DNA of 36,100 nucleotides from a virus: IMG/VR virus record IMGVR_UViG_3300037336_000368, positions 1 to 36,100 of that record; one strand, 5' to 3'. Shown piece by piece: positions 6,625 to 14,061 of this stretch (position 1 is its first letter; each line of letters starts with the position of its first letter). The notes under the pieces were generated by a model. It saw only the letters and a program-made list of their open reading frames with translations, ran no database searches and was not told where the DNA came from. The position numbers and the translations under genes were made by a program.

Positions 6625-6718
6625 GGCTTTTAGACTTCGTAAAGTCCGTTTCAATCGTATTTTTTGACAGAAACGGAGATTATTCTACACAATCAAGCGT
6701 TTTTATTTGAAAATATTT

Positions 6719-7444
6719 TTAAAAAGGTAGGTTCATTTTCTTCTGAAACTGGTGTTTTTTGCCTTTTCTGAGTTCAACGGCATTGCCAAAGTGCTTTTTG
6801 AGTATCTCAAAGTCATTTTCTTCAGCTGACAGATTACGAAATTCTGACAGTCCACCACGATTTGTAAACGTTTCTTGCTGCTCAAAACTAAACCTCAAAT
6901 CACGATAGCAAATTCTATGATGGTAAGCATTCAATAGGCTTATCCAAAAATCTTCATTTGCTTTTATCTCTGGAATATAGAATAATTTTGAACCTTTCAA
7001 AAGTCCAGTAGCACAACCATTAACGTACCCTTTTAATTGGATAGGAGCAAATGAATTGTATTGCATCGGATTCATTGAATTAGAAAAGCCAAACAAATAC
7101 GCACCTGCTTGTTTGGCTGAATTTGCAGTATTTTCTATTATGGAAAGTGCTGTTTGAGGTTCAATTACAGACTGTTCGCCTGGTCCTGCATACAGTCGTT
7201 TCATTGATTTTATATCATCGTCAAGCATAAAAACATTACCAAAATGTCTATAAATCCAATCCCTTTTCATCGCTAATCCTAAAACATTATCTGGGTGCGT
7301 AACGATTTCAGAAGTCGGATTATGTTCTTTGTATTCGGCTGCTTGGCTTTCTTCTACACAAATAATGCAGTTTGAAACTGCATATTTTGTAATAACTCGG
7401 TTTGCTCTTTTGTGCGAAGGAATAACTATTTTGAGGCTTTCCAT
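6719..7444 (-). CDS. TET-associated-type DNA glycosyltransferase (TAGT-like)
   Basis: The 241-residue protein resembles the TET-associated glycosyltransferases of phages, GT-A fold enzymes thought to add sugars to modified bases in DNA. It opens with LKIVIPSHKRANRV, a strand-loop for nucleotide-sugar binding. 'CIICVEESQAAEYKEHNP' and 'IVTHPDNVLGLAMKRDWIY' follow, and the metal-binding DDD lies at 75-77 (FMLDDDIKSM). GYVNGCATGLLKG and the ANEDFWISL segment (near residues 170-178) fit acceptor and catalytic regions. It overlaps the ParB-like gene by 19 nt, a known partner in such systems. No TET/JBP oxygenase or hydroxymethylase is visible in the window, so its acceptor is unclear. Confidence 0.75.
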   Translation of the reverse strand: MESLKIVIPSHKRANRVITKYAVSNCIICVEESQAAEYKEHNPTSEIVTHPDNVLGLAMKRDWIYRHFGNVFMLDDDIKSMKRLYAGPGEQSVIEPQTALSIIENTANSAKQAGAYLFGFSNSMNPMQYNSFAPIQLKGYVNGCATGLLKGSKLFYIPEIKANEDFWISLLNAYHHRICYRDLRFSFEQQETFTNRGGLSEFRNLSAEENDFEILKKHFGNAVELRKGKKHQFQKKMNLPF

Positions 7445-8040
7445 AAACTTATAAATTTTTCGGCTGAAATTACTCTACTATTTGCGACTTCATCTTTTTT
7501 GTAGCATTTTTCTTTTTGCAACTGGAGAATTTCAGAAATATGCGTTTCATCAATTTCATTCGTACAAACAATAATTATTGCCGTGTATTTTTCGCTCATT
7601 TTTTGGACAATAGGATATTCGGGTTCTTGACTTTCATCGTCAAGATTTATTTCTTTTTCTTCTTCGATTTCAATATCTAATCCTAAACCACTCAAATCAA
7701 TATCATTAAAATCGGATTGCAAAATTTCTTCAATCCAACTTCCTTCATGGATATTGGAGTTCAAAATAATTTCTTTTCGTTCGGATTCTGTCAGCTCACG
7801 AATTGGAACACGAACATCAATCATTTCTTCTCCACGTCCAAGCTCCATCAGCGCAGCATGTCGCTTATTAAAAGTGAGAAGAATGTTATTTGTGTCAATT
7901 GTCGCAATCTCAAAAACGCCTAAAGAAGTCAGTTTTTCTTTAAGACGTTGTTTTTTTTGAGTCGTAATGCGTCCAAACGGATTTTTTTCTAAAGGAATTA
8001 AATCCTTAATTTTTCGTTTTTCGGTTGTCCAGTTTAGCAT
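7426..8040 (-). CDS. ParB/sulfiredoxin-like domain protein
   Basis: Residues 5-100 carry a ParB-type N-terminal domain: 'IKDLIPLEKNPFGRITTQKK' is the usual first motif, and FNKRHAALMELGRGEEMIDV is the variant of the GHRRxxA motif. Residues 95-125 resemble the helical segment that follows in phage ParB-like proteins (ILNSNIHEGSWIEEILQSDF). The C-terminal 70 residues are an acidic linker and a small alpha/beta domain that I do not recognise. In phages such proteins act as nucleases or adaptors of DNA-modification systems rather than in partition, and no ParA is present. Coupling to the glycosyltransferase by a 19-nt overlap supports the modification role. Confidence 0.78.
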   Translation of the reverse strand: MLNWTTEKRKIKDLIPLEKNPFGRITTQKKQRLKEKLTSLGVFEIATIDTNNILLTFNKRHAALMELGRGEEMIDVRVPIRELTESERKEIILNSNIHEGSWIEEILQSDFNDIDLSGLGLDIEIEEEKEINLDDESQEPEYPIVQKMSEKYTAIIIVCTNEIDETHISEILQLQKEKCYKKDEVANSRVISAEKFISLWKASK

Positions 8041-8394
8041 TTAATTTTTAAGGATAGTCATTATAGTTGCTATCACTCCAAGTGCAACGACAATGAAATT
8101 TATAGCTATTACAATACCTGCACGTCTATTTTCAGACGCAATAAGTTTATCTATTCTATCAAATAGGTTCTTTTTATCAGCTTTCAAATTAGTAATATCA
8201 TTTTTTAAACCTCCTGATTTATTTGGGTCTGAACCCCAAACTTCGTTTTGAACTGTCAGAAGCGAATTTTTTATTTCTTGTACTTGATATTCTTCTAATT
8301 TTTTTGAAAGCTGCGTAATTTGTTCACTCTGAACGCCTTGATTTGATAAAACGGTTTGAAGCATTTTCAATACTTCATCGTTTTGATTATTCAT
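8041..8394 (-). CDS. XhlA-like coiled-coil membrane protein of the lysis cassette
   Basis: This 117-residue protein has about 85 residues of helical, coiled-coil character (LQTVLSNQGVQSEQITQLSK and following, then LFDRIDKLIASENRR) and a single C-terminal membrane segment near residues 93-114 (GIVIAINFIVVALGVIATIM). That layout matches haemolysin XhlA-type proteins, which work with small holins and amidases in host lysis. I chose ATG 8394 because it overlaps the stop of the 57-residue holin candidate (ATGAATAA); the upstream extension would read through that gene. The ParB-like gene starts directly after its stop codon. An alternative is a spanin-like protein. Confidence 0.65.
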   Translation of the reverse strand: MNNQNDEVLKMLQTVLSNQGVQSEQITQLSKKLEEYQVQEIKNSLLTVQNEVWGSDPNKSGGLKNDITNLKADKKNLFDRIDKLIASENRRAGIVIAINFIVVALGVIATIMTILKN

Positions 8395-8560
8395 TTTTTT
8401 TATTTTTAAGCAAGAAAAATATAAAATCAACTACTAAAGAACCTATCAGTAAAGGAAAAATAATAGAAGCTACTTTTTCATTACCGAATGTTTTAAATGT
8501 TAGAAACATAAATAAGTAAACACAACATTTACTAAAAGATGCAATCATAAAATCTTTCAT
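8387..8560 (-). CDS. Small holin candidate, 57 residues
   Basis: Reading the minus strand from ATG 8560 to TAA 8387 gives MKDFMIASFSKCCVYLFMFL... ending LLKNKKNE. It has two hydrophobic membrane segments (about residues 10-24 and 31-51), a short turn with charged residues between them (FGNEK), and a lysine-rich tail. Size, two-helix topology, basic C-terminus and position between the amidase and the XhlA-like gene fit a class II holin, which makes the membrane lesion that lets the amidase reach the wall. The stop overlaps the next start by 8 nt. The identification rests on topology and context only. Confidence 0.62.
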   Translation of the reverse strand: MKDFMIASFSKCCVYLFMFLTFKTFGNEKVASIIFPLLIGSLVVDFIFFLLKNKKNE

Positions 8561-8581
8561 AGTATTATTTTTTAGTGAGAA

Positions 8582-9271
8582 TTATTCGCCCTCCTCAATG
8601 ATTTTTTTAAGCTCAATTTCTTGTGCTTCTAATATTAGGATTTCGGTTTCTAAGTCTTGCTTTTTCGTTTCTGTTTTGGCTGCTTTTAGAGATTTACGAC
8701 GACGAGAAAGTTTTGGACGTAATTTATTTGTAAGTTCAGTTTGTGCCTTTCCAACTGAATAAGATTGTGTTGCTGTACTCAAATCATCGTTTGTCATTTT
8801 GCCCGTACTCTTGTAAATATCAATTTGTAATGATAAATTGATACGCTTTTCTCTTTGTGCTAAAACGGTTTGAGCGTGCTGTTCTCCTCCTTTTGCATCA
8901 TTTACATAAAGATAATTTTCATTTCTTATCTTCATTTCCTGATTATAAGCTGAATTTTGTTTTTGCACTAACTCACGAAAATATTCATCATTTACAAAAT
9001 CTTCATCAGAAAGCAAAGTTTCATTTTGTTCTACTTCCTTTTGAACTTTTGATAAATCTTCACTTGCAACAATTTCAACGGCTATTTTCTTCAAATACTC
9101 TGGACTGTCCAAGAGTTTTTCAAGTTCATATTTCAATTTTTCAGTTGCTTTTTCTTCTCCTTTTCTGCTTATCCAAGATATAACAGAACGATTTTTACCG
9201 AATTTTTCTAACAAATTTAGTCCTTCATTGAAGGACCAATTTGTTAAAATATTTTTTATTTGTTGTTTCAT
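8582..9271 (-). CDS. Hypothetical lysis-cassette or virion protein, 229 residues
   Basis: I do not recognise this protein. It is highly charged and helical: residues 40-110 are Glu/Lys-rich, and residues 180-229 form a long coiled-coil (SRRRKSLKAAKTETKKQDLE then LILEAQEIELKKIIEE). The middle, near residues 120-180, is less charged (NDAKGGEQHAQTVLAQ). There is no signal peptide or membrane helix. It overlaps the amidase end by 4 nt (ATGA) and is followed by the holin candidate, so it is co-expressed with the lysis genes. It might be a virion protein or an amidase partner; neither is established. Confidence 0.65.
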   Translation of the reverse strand: MKQQIKNILTNWSFNEGLNLLEKFGKNRSVISWISRKGEEKATEKLKYELEKLLDSPEYLKKIAVEIVASEDLSKVQKEVEQNETLLSDEDFVNDEYFRELVQKQNSAYNQEMKIRNENYLYVNDAKGGEQHAQTVLAQREKRINLSLQIDIYKSTGKMTNDDLSTATQSYSVGKAQTELTNKLRPKLSRRRKSLKAAKTETKKQDLETEILILEAQEIELKKIIEEGE

Positions 9272-9924
9272 AGCTTTTGGTTTTTACTTAGAGTCTTGAG
9301 CATTTCAATAAGACGATTATCAGGATAACAATCGCTTTTATCTTTACGATAACTCGTATGAGAATAAATGCCTGCTTCTCCATTCAATGCGTTTTGAGAT
9401 AAATCCCACATTTGAGAATTATAATTTGAAGGAATGTTATTTTCTTCACACAATTGAGGCAAAAGAAGTGAAAGGCTTTCAATCTGCTTGTCAGAATATT
9501 TTTGAAAATGCTTGAAACCTCTATGATTGCATTCGACAACGGTTTCTTTTTCTACTCTCAAAACTCCAGGTTGAATTGCATTATTTTTCCATTCGCCAGC
9601 AATCCAATAATCATCGCCTTTTTTGACCAAACCTCCCCAAGAAACAAGCTCAATTCCTATACAAGCCTTATTCAAGTCTGTATTGTTTCTTGCTTTTATT
9701 CCTAAGTGATGCGCCCAGTTCTCAGACGGTATCAACTGATAAACCTTTCCATCGTAATCAATTACGTAGTGAGTAGCAACTCTTTGAGGGTCAAAAGCCC
9801 ACCAATTATATACAGCATCTGCACCTCCAATTGGATTAGAAACAGTATGATGCAAGCAAATTTGTTTCTTTTCAGTAACATCATGCATATACTCTTTTGC
9901 TGGCAAATATTTTTGGCAAATCAT
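9268..9924 (-). CDS. N-acetylmuramoyl-L-alanine amidase (endolysin)
   Basis: The 218-residue protein matches the Amidase_2 (T7 lysozyme/PGRP) family, which cuts the bond between muramic acid and the stem peptide. Visible elements are ICLHHTVSNPIGG (first zinc histidine, near residue 25), WWAFDPQRVATHYVIDYDGKVYQLIP, the ENWAHHLG segment, ACIGIELVSWG, and the C-terminal YSHTSYRKDKSDCYP with the second histidine and the cysteine ligand. There is no signal peptide, so it needs a holin; a candidate is encoded at 8387. Upstream of the ATG the same frame stays open for 32 codons with a proline-rich, acidic linker and no start codon. A -1 frameshift from the preceding gene could therefore make a longer form. 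Confidence 0.92.
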   Translation of the reverse strand: MICQKYLPAKEYMHDVTEKKQICLHHTVSNPIGGADAVYNWWAFDPQRVATHYVIDYDGKVYQLIPSENWAHHLGIKARNNTDLNKACIGIELVSWGGLVKKGDDYWIAGEWKNNAIQPGVLRVEKETVVECNHRGFKHFQKYSDKQIESLSLLLPQLCEENNIPSNYNSQMWDLSQNALNGEAGIYSHTSYRKDKSDCYPDNRLIEMLKTLSKNQKL

Positions 9925-10007
9925 AATTTTCTCTTTGCCTTTTTCAATAGGCTGCTGTATAATAACTGGAGGGGTTTTGACTTCTTCAACGGCTTCGTCA
10001 GTTCCTT

Positions 10008-10283
10008 CTAAAAATTTGAGTTTTCAGCTTGATTTTCTGCAATCTCACGTTTTAAAAATTCAGCAAGCTCAACAATTCCTTGTTCACTGGCAATATTCAG
10101 AACGTAAGCAAATGCTTCTACATTTTCAGGAGTCAAATCAATTTTCTTTTCTTTGATTGCATTAACGATGTTTTCAATCGTTTCATCAATTTGAGAATCG
10201 GCAACTGCTGTACCGAAAGAAAAAGCTGTTTCAACGAGTTTACCAAGTTTGATGTATCGTTTAATTTTTTGCCAAAAGTTCAT
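10008..10283 (-). CDS. Small protein before the amidase, 91 residues
   Basis: I do not recognise this protein. It begins MNFWQKIKRYIKLGKLVETA and is otherwise acidic and helical, with a mildly hydrophobic alanine-rich stretch near residues 18-30 and a glutamate-rich end (EFLKREIAENQAENSNF). It follows the tape measure gene, so it may be a tail or lysis protein. The last codons contain AAATTTT directly before the stop TAG. A -1 slip there would enter the open frame that leads without interruption into the amidase, so this protein might be the N-terminal part of a frameshift product. Confidence 0.65.
   Translation of the reverse strand: MNFWQKIKRYIKLGKLVETAFSFGTAVADSQIDETIENIVNAIKEKKIDLTPENVEAFAYVLNIASEQGIVELAEFLKREIAENQAENSNF
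10011..10017 (-). promoter_or_regulatory. Possible -1 frameshift site (AAATTTT)
   Basis: In the frame of the 10283 gene the minus strand reads A AAT TTT then TAG, the X XXY YYZ slippery pattern. After a -1 slip translation reads LEGTDEAVEEVKTPPVIIQQ and then enters the amidase frame at 9924. No pseudoknot was assessed. Confidence 0.35.
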
Positions 10284-10335
10284 ATACGTAAAATTTAGGT
10301 TTTGTAATAATTATCTCTTACAAATATCCTATTTA

Positions 10336-10362
10336 TACAAGCCAAATTTTAGGACGTTTTTT
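10336..10362 (-). repeat. ACGTCCTA-family intergenic element
   Basis: Directly after the tape measure stop the minus strand reads an A-run, ACGTCCTA and, 18 nt later, TAGGA, a weak hairpin. Related elements are at 1994-2037, 13253-13296, 21811-21828 (CCGTCCTA variant) and 35741-35763, all in gaps between late genes. Confidence 0.55.
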
Positions 10363-13248
10363 TTAAGAGAATGAAGCACGTTTTTGTACATAATTCAAGT
10401 CAGAATTATAATCATTCATTTCATTTGGATTTACACGAGCCTGTATTCCACGATTAAGAGTAGAATTTAGATTTTGTAAGGTTGCAAACATCATTTGCAT
10501 TCCTTTACTATCTCCTTGAGACTGGCTTGGATTGATAGAACTTGATGGAATGTTTGGCGTAGTGCTAGTAAAACCTCCATCAGCAAAACCACGAAGTCTT
10601 ACATTTTCAATATTTGAAAACAAATCTGGGTATTTCTGAACCATCCACTTTGGCGAAACATATTCATTGTCATGAACTACTCCAACTGGATAATGACCAG
10701 TTTCGTCACGCATTCCATACCCTGAGCCTGTAAATCCTCCTTTTGCAAATTTCTGTTCTTTCACTTTTGAAACTGCAAAACCTGCCCTACCTGCTGCAAT
10801 GGCAGTTTGAGCAACACCAATGGCAATTCCTGCACCTGGTATAAGTGCATTTAATGGATTAGCATTTGCGTTTTTCCAAATCGCTTGAATTTCTTGAGCA
10901 AGATTTACGGCAATTTCTCCGATGGCAACGGCTTTATATGCTGCACCAAACTTTTTGTTTTGTTCGGCTGCTTGCTGTAAAAGGTCGGCAGAACCTCCCA
11001 AAAGTTCTTTCGAATAATCAAATGCAGCCTGTTGTATTGCTGCTTTTTTGTCTTGAAATTCAGTTTCTGCATCTAGCTTTTTTTGTCGATACTCTTCTTC
11101 AATTAGGAACTTTTCATTTTCTGTCAAGTCTAATTGTTCCAGTTCAATTTCCCTTTCTAATTCTGCTTGTGCAACTTTTGCATCTAAAATAGCCTGTGCA
11201 TCACCTCCGTTTTCGGCAGAAGTAACGGCATTACTTGCACCAAGAAGTTTGTCGGTTTTGGCTTCCTCTTTTCGTTTGGCTTCGTCTTCCTCTTCTTTTT
11301 TGATTTCTTCCTTACGATTTTTTACGAACTCTTGCCAAGATTTATCGTCGTCATCTTGAGCTTTTTTATTGATTGCAGCAATATCATTTTTTAATTTTTG
11401 CTCAATCAAAAGTATCGTTTCTGCTTTTGTTTGTGCTGAAATTTTACTTTTTTGAACAGATATTTTTTCCTGTTCGGTTGCAAATTCAAGACTTTTTATA
11501 GAACGTTCTTTTTCATCAGCAATCAAATCAATTTTTCTTTTTTGATTTTCAATTTGAGCCTTTTTATTTTCGGCTGCAACTTCTTGATTTGTTTGTCTTT
11601 GTGCTGCAATGGCTTGTTTTTTACGGTCTTCTTGCGCTTTTTTCTCTGTATCAGTTTTACCTTTTTCTTCTTCTTCTTTCTTTTTGGCTGCTTCGGCTGC
11701 GTCCTTTTTGGCTTGTTCGGTTTCAGCTTTTTTGCGTTGGGAACGCTGTTTTGAAATGGCATCTTCTGTTCCAGATAGTTTTGAAACGTAATCTATTGCA
11801 TCACCAAGAAACCCTACTAAAGATTTTACTCCAGATATAATTCCATCAACAACCGTAGTAAAAAAACCTCCTTCTTCATAAGCAGTTTTGAAAGCATCAG
11901 CTAAGAAAATTAGACCTTCAATAAAACCAGAAATTATGGAAGCCGTATATGTAAAAGCCTTTTCTACAAGTTGCATAGCCATTGCCATACTATCAGTTTC
12001 ATTCGAAACAAAACCAAGAGTTTTTCCAATATCGAATAATTTTTTAAAAAGGATTTCGCCTTTGTCTGCTATTGCTCCAAAAATTTCTACTCCTTTTCCT
12101 AGTGCAGAAAACAAAAAAGTCAATGCTTTTTGAAAAATAATAGTTGCCGTTGAGCCTGAACCAGTAAAGGTTTTTGATAGCTCATTTAGTGCAGCTTCAC
12201 TTTCTTGGGTTGCTTCGTTTACGGCTTTTTGTTTTTTGCCGTAATCGTCAAGCGTATCCAAATTCAAATTCATTGCTGAATCTAATTGCTTTACAATTTC
12301 TTCATAACCACCTGCGTCCTCGCCTGCTCCTTTAAAAACATCGGCTGTGATGGTCGCTAATTGTGTAGTAGAAAGACCTAATTTTTTACCTTCATTTTGG
12401 ATTTTGTCGTAGGCGTCCTTTACAGTCAGTTCGCCTGTATTCAATCCTTTTGCAAGTTCGTTTGTGAAGTCTGCACCAAAGGCACCTGTCAAAGCATCTT
12501 TTTGAGCCTTCGTCATTTCGGTTAATGACAAACCTAATTCCTTAATACTATCAGAAAGTTTACCACCAAAAACACCTCCTTTGACTTCTTGAGTCATTAT
12601 TTTTACGGTGTCTTCTGCTGAATATCCTACATTTTTAAACTGTACTGGATATTCTTTTAATTTTTCTAAAAAATCGCCTTGAGCATTTGCACCATTATAA
12701 AAGCCTTTTTCAATTAGTGTAAATGCTTCTTCGTGCGAAATACCCATTTGTTTGGCAAAAGCATTACTCGCCAACATCAATTCTTTTTGGTCTTCTCCTG
12801 TTGTTTTGGATAGAGCCGAAATTTTGACAGTCAGATTATCCAAATCTTTGCCTGCAAGACCTGTTAATTGACCAACTTCTTGACGAAGTTTGTTAGTCGC
12901 TTCTATACTATTCCATAATTCTTTTGTCCATTCGACAACCTGTCCAACGGCAAAAAGTGCAGCCATAGGACCTAGTAAAGTAGCAATACCACCTTTCATT
13001 TTATCAAACAAACCTCCACCGTTTTTTACTTCTTTATTGACGGCTTTTAATTTTTTGGTTTGCTCTGAGAAAATTTCATTTATTCCTTGAAGTTGTTGGG
13101 CTTTTCGATTATATTCTTCTGTCCCAATAGTAAGAAGTTTCAACTCTTTATTTAGAGTCCTCTTTTGGGTTTCCAATTCCTTTAAGGTCTTACCTGCTTT
13201 CAGTCCGTTTATTTCAACGTCAATTTGGATTTTATCTTTTTTAGCCAT
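10363..13248 (-). CDS. Tape measure protein
   Basis: At 961 residues this is the largest gene and has tape measure architecture. The N-terminus (residues 1-75) is a coiled coil typical of Bacteroidota tape measures (KTLKELETQKRTLNKELKLL). Residues 75-300 contain a TMP core with conserved LTGLAGKDLDNLTVKISALS and a hydrophobic LFAVGQVVEW segment. Hydrophobic helices near residues 365-480 follow, then a Lys/Glu/Ala-rich coiled coil near 500-750, and a glycine-rich C-terminus (AKGGFTGSGYGMRDETGHYP). It sets tail length, and its size implies a long-tailed virion. Its ATG follows the duplicated hairpin by 4 nt, and no ordinary leader is visible. Confidence 0.93.
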   Translation of the reverse strand: MAKKDKIQIDVEINGLKAGKTLKELETQKRTLNKELKLLTIGTEEYNRKAQQLQGINEIFSEQTKKLKAVNKEVKNGGGLFDKMKGGIATLLGPMAALFAVGQVVEWTKELWNSIEATNKLRQEVGQLTGLAGKDLDNLTVKISALSKTTGEDQKELMLASNAFAKQMGISHEEAFTLIEKGFYNGANAQGDFLEKLKEYPVQFKNVGYSAEDTVKIMTQEVKGGVFGGKLSDSIKELGLSLTEMTKAQKDALTGAFGADFTNELAKGLNTGELTVKDAYDKIQNEGKKLGLSTTQLATITADVFKGAGEDAGGYEEIVKQLDSAMNLNLDTLDDYGKKQKAVNEATQESEAALNELSKTFTGSGSTATIIFQKALTFLFSALGKGVEIFGAIADKGEILFKKLFDIGKTLGFVSNETDSMAMAMQLVEKAFTYTASIISGFIEGLIFLADAFKTAYEEGGFFTTVVDGIISGVKSLVGFLGDAIDYVSKLSGTEDAISKQRSQRKKAETEQAKKDAAEAAKKKEEEEKGKTDTEKKAQEDRKKQAIAAQRQTNQEVAAENKKAQIENQKRKIDLIADEKERSIKSLEFATEQEKISVQKSKISAQTKAETILLIEQKLKNDIAAINKKAQDDDDKSWQEFVKNRKEEIKKEEEDEAKRKEEAKTDKLLGASNAVTSAENGGDAQAILDAKVAQAELEREIELEQLDLTENEKFLIEEEYRQKKLDAETEFQDKKAAIQQAAFDYSKELLGGSADLLQQAAEQNKKFGAAYKAVAIGEIAVNLAQEIQAIWKNANANPLNALIPGAGIAIGVAQTAIAAGRAGFAVSKVKEQKFAKGGFTGSGYGMRDETGHYPVGVVHDNEYVSPKWMVQKYPDLFSNIENVRLRGFADGGFTSTTPNIPSSSINPSQSQGDSKGMQMMFATLQNLNSTLNRGIQARVNPNEMNDYNSDLNYVQKRASFS

Positions 13249-13252
13249 AATA

Positions 13253-13296
13253 CAAAAAACGTCCTATTATTCGGTAAATAATAGGACGTTTTTTTT
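13253..13296. terminator. Hairpin terminator, copy 2 of an exact duplication
   Basis: It is identical over 44 bases to 1994-2037, with arms at 13259-13271 and 13277-13289 and T-runs on both strands. It lies just before the tape measure ATG on the minus strand and just before the -7 box of the 13312 gene on the plus strand. Confidence 0.8.
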
Positions 13297-13299
13297 TAT

Positions 13300-13307
13300 T
13301 ATATTTG
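13300..13307 (+). promoter_or_regulatory. -7 box for the 13312 gene
   Basis: TATATTTG exactly matches TAnnTTTG and lies 4 nt before the ATG at 13312, so the transcript would be almost leaderless. I see no TTTG at the -33 position, which falls inside the hairpin. Confidence 0.55.
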
Positions 13308-13311
13308 CACT

Positions 13312-13494
13312 ATGAAACGACTAAAAAACTTTTTCAAAGACACTAACGAATGGGGCGAACCCAAACATTTATATGAAGACTATGAAGACTATGAAGATAG
13401 ACGAAATAGAAGGTTTAGTTATGGTTTATTTTTTGGTATTATTTTCATTAGTATTTTTGCTTTAGTCAAATATATTTATGAATTATTTATGTGA
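13312..13494 (+). CDS. 60-residue membrane protein, antisense to the tail operon
   Basis: The protein has a charged cytoplasmic half with a threefold repeat of Glu-Asp-Tyr (YEDYEDYEDRRNRR, near residues 22-35) and one C-terminal membrane helix (residues about 38-58, GLFFGIIFISIFALVKYIYE). The repeat reflects a GAAGACTAT tandem repeat in the DNA. It is on the plus strand between two minus-strand tail genes, with its own TATATTTG box; its stop overlaps a copy of the late start motif. The arrangement is that of a moron. Small membrane proteins in such places often act in superinfection exclusion or lysis timing, but nothing in the sequence shows which. It could also be spurious. Confidence 0.55.
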   Translation: MKRLKNFFKDTNEWGEPKHLYEDYEDYEDRRNRRFSYGLFFGIIFISIFALVKYIYELFM

Positions 13495-13502
13495 TTGTTA
13501 TA
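13484..13502 (-). repeat. Late-gene start motif (TATAACAATCACATAAATTA family)
   Basis: This is one of seven copies. The others are 14047-14066, 19480-19499, 24257-24276, 32822-32841, 34091-34110 and 35814-35834. At 14047, 19480 and 34091 the ATG follows within 3 nt. At 14062 and 34106 the motif also contains the stop codon TAA of the gene upstream. The copies at 24257 and 35814 have an extra A and lie further upstream of their genes. Confidence 0.7.
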
Positions 13503-14046
13503 ATTTACCTGTTAAAGCATCTCTAATAATTGCTGATTGTTTTTCAATTAGAGTTTCAATTAAAAAATCTAGCGTTCCCCAAAAGGTTTTTGCATACCAT
13601 TTTTTCACTCTTCTTTTTTGGTCTGATTTTCCATTATCTGACTTTGAAACAGCAACTCCCCAAGCTATTCGGTCAATGGCTATATTTTGGGGAACTTCTG
13701 AAATTGATTTATTTTTATACCCCGGTACGGACTTAAAAGAATTTAGATTTTCTTTTACCCAACTTTTGAAACCATACTTTGAATTTTTTGAAGTGAAAGC
13801 AACTGGCATCATAGAAGTGCTTGAACTTATACTTTTCATATCAACAAACCTTCCATAATCAGCAAAAGCAACTGATAAAGTATTTTCATCTGTCAATTCA
13901 GATAAAAGAGATTTATAAAGTTCGCCATCTGCTGAAATGCCTCTATATTTCATTTTTGCTTTTAGCCTTTTTTCGACTTCTTGTCTAAACTCTATTAGAG
14001 ATTCACTTACATACTTTTTGCGTTCTTCTTCTGTAAATTTTTTCAT
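13498..14046 (-). CDS. Tail completion/HK97 gp10-like protein, putative
   Basis: This 182-residue protein has a helical, charged N-terminus (residues 1-35), then 'ISADGELYKSLLSELTDENTLSVAFADYGRFVDM' spread over residues 36-70. That recalls the T-G-x-L-x-x-S ... Y-x-x-x-V-E-x-G pattern of HK97 gp10-like neck proteins. The C-terminal half is basic with a long final helix (TFWGTLDFLIETLIEKQSAI). It lies between a large tail protein and the tape measure gene, where Bacteroidota phages often place neck or tail-completion genes. A copy of the start motif directly precedes its ATG. The family match is weak, so the role is an inference. Confidence 0.5.
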   Translation of the reverse strand: MKKFTEEERKKYVSESLIEFRQEVEKRLKAKMKYRGISADGELYKSLLSELTDENTLSVAFADYGRFVDMKSISSSTSMMPVAFTSKNSKYGFKSWVKENLNSFKSVPGYKNKSISEVPQNIAIDRIAWGVAVSKSDNGKSDQKRRVKKWYAKTFWGTLDFLIETLIEKQSAIIRDALTGKL

Positions 14047-14061
14047 TAATTTATGTGATTG

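Noticed and set aside
7426-8040. Partition system based on the ParB-like gene
   Set aside because: No ParA-type ATPase or parS-like cluster is visible, and the gene is coupled to a glycosyltransferase. A role in DNA modification fits better.
11452-11840. Several overlapping plus-strand frames with phenylalanine-rich, membrane-like translations inside the tape measure gene
   Set aside because: They are the antisense of the lysine/glutamate/alanine-rich coiled coil. No promoter or leader is seen, and the opposite frame is a clear tape measure protein.
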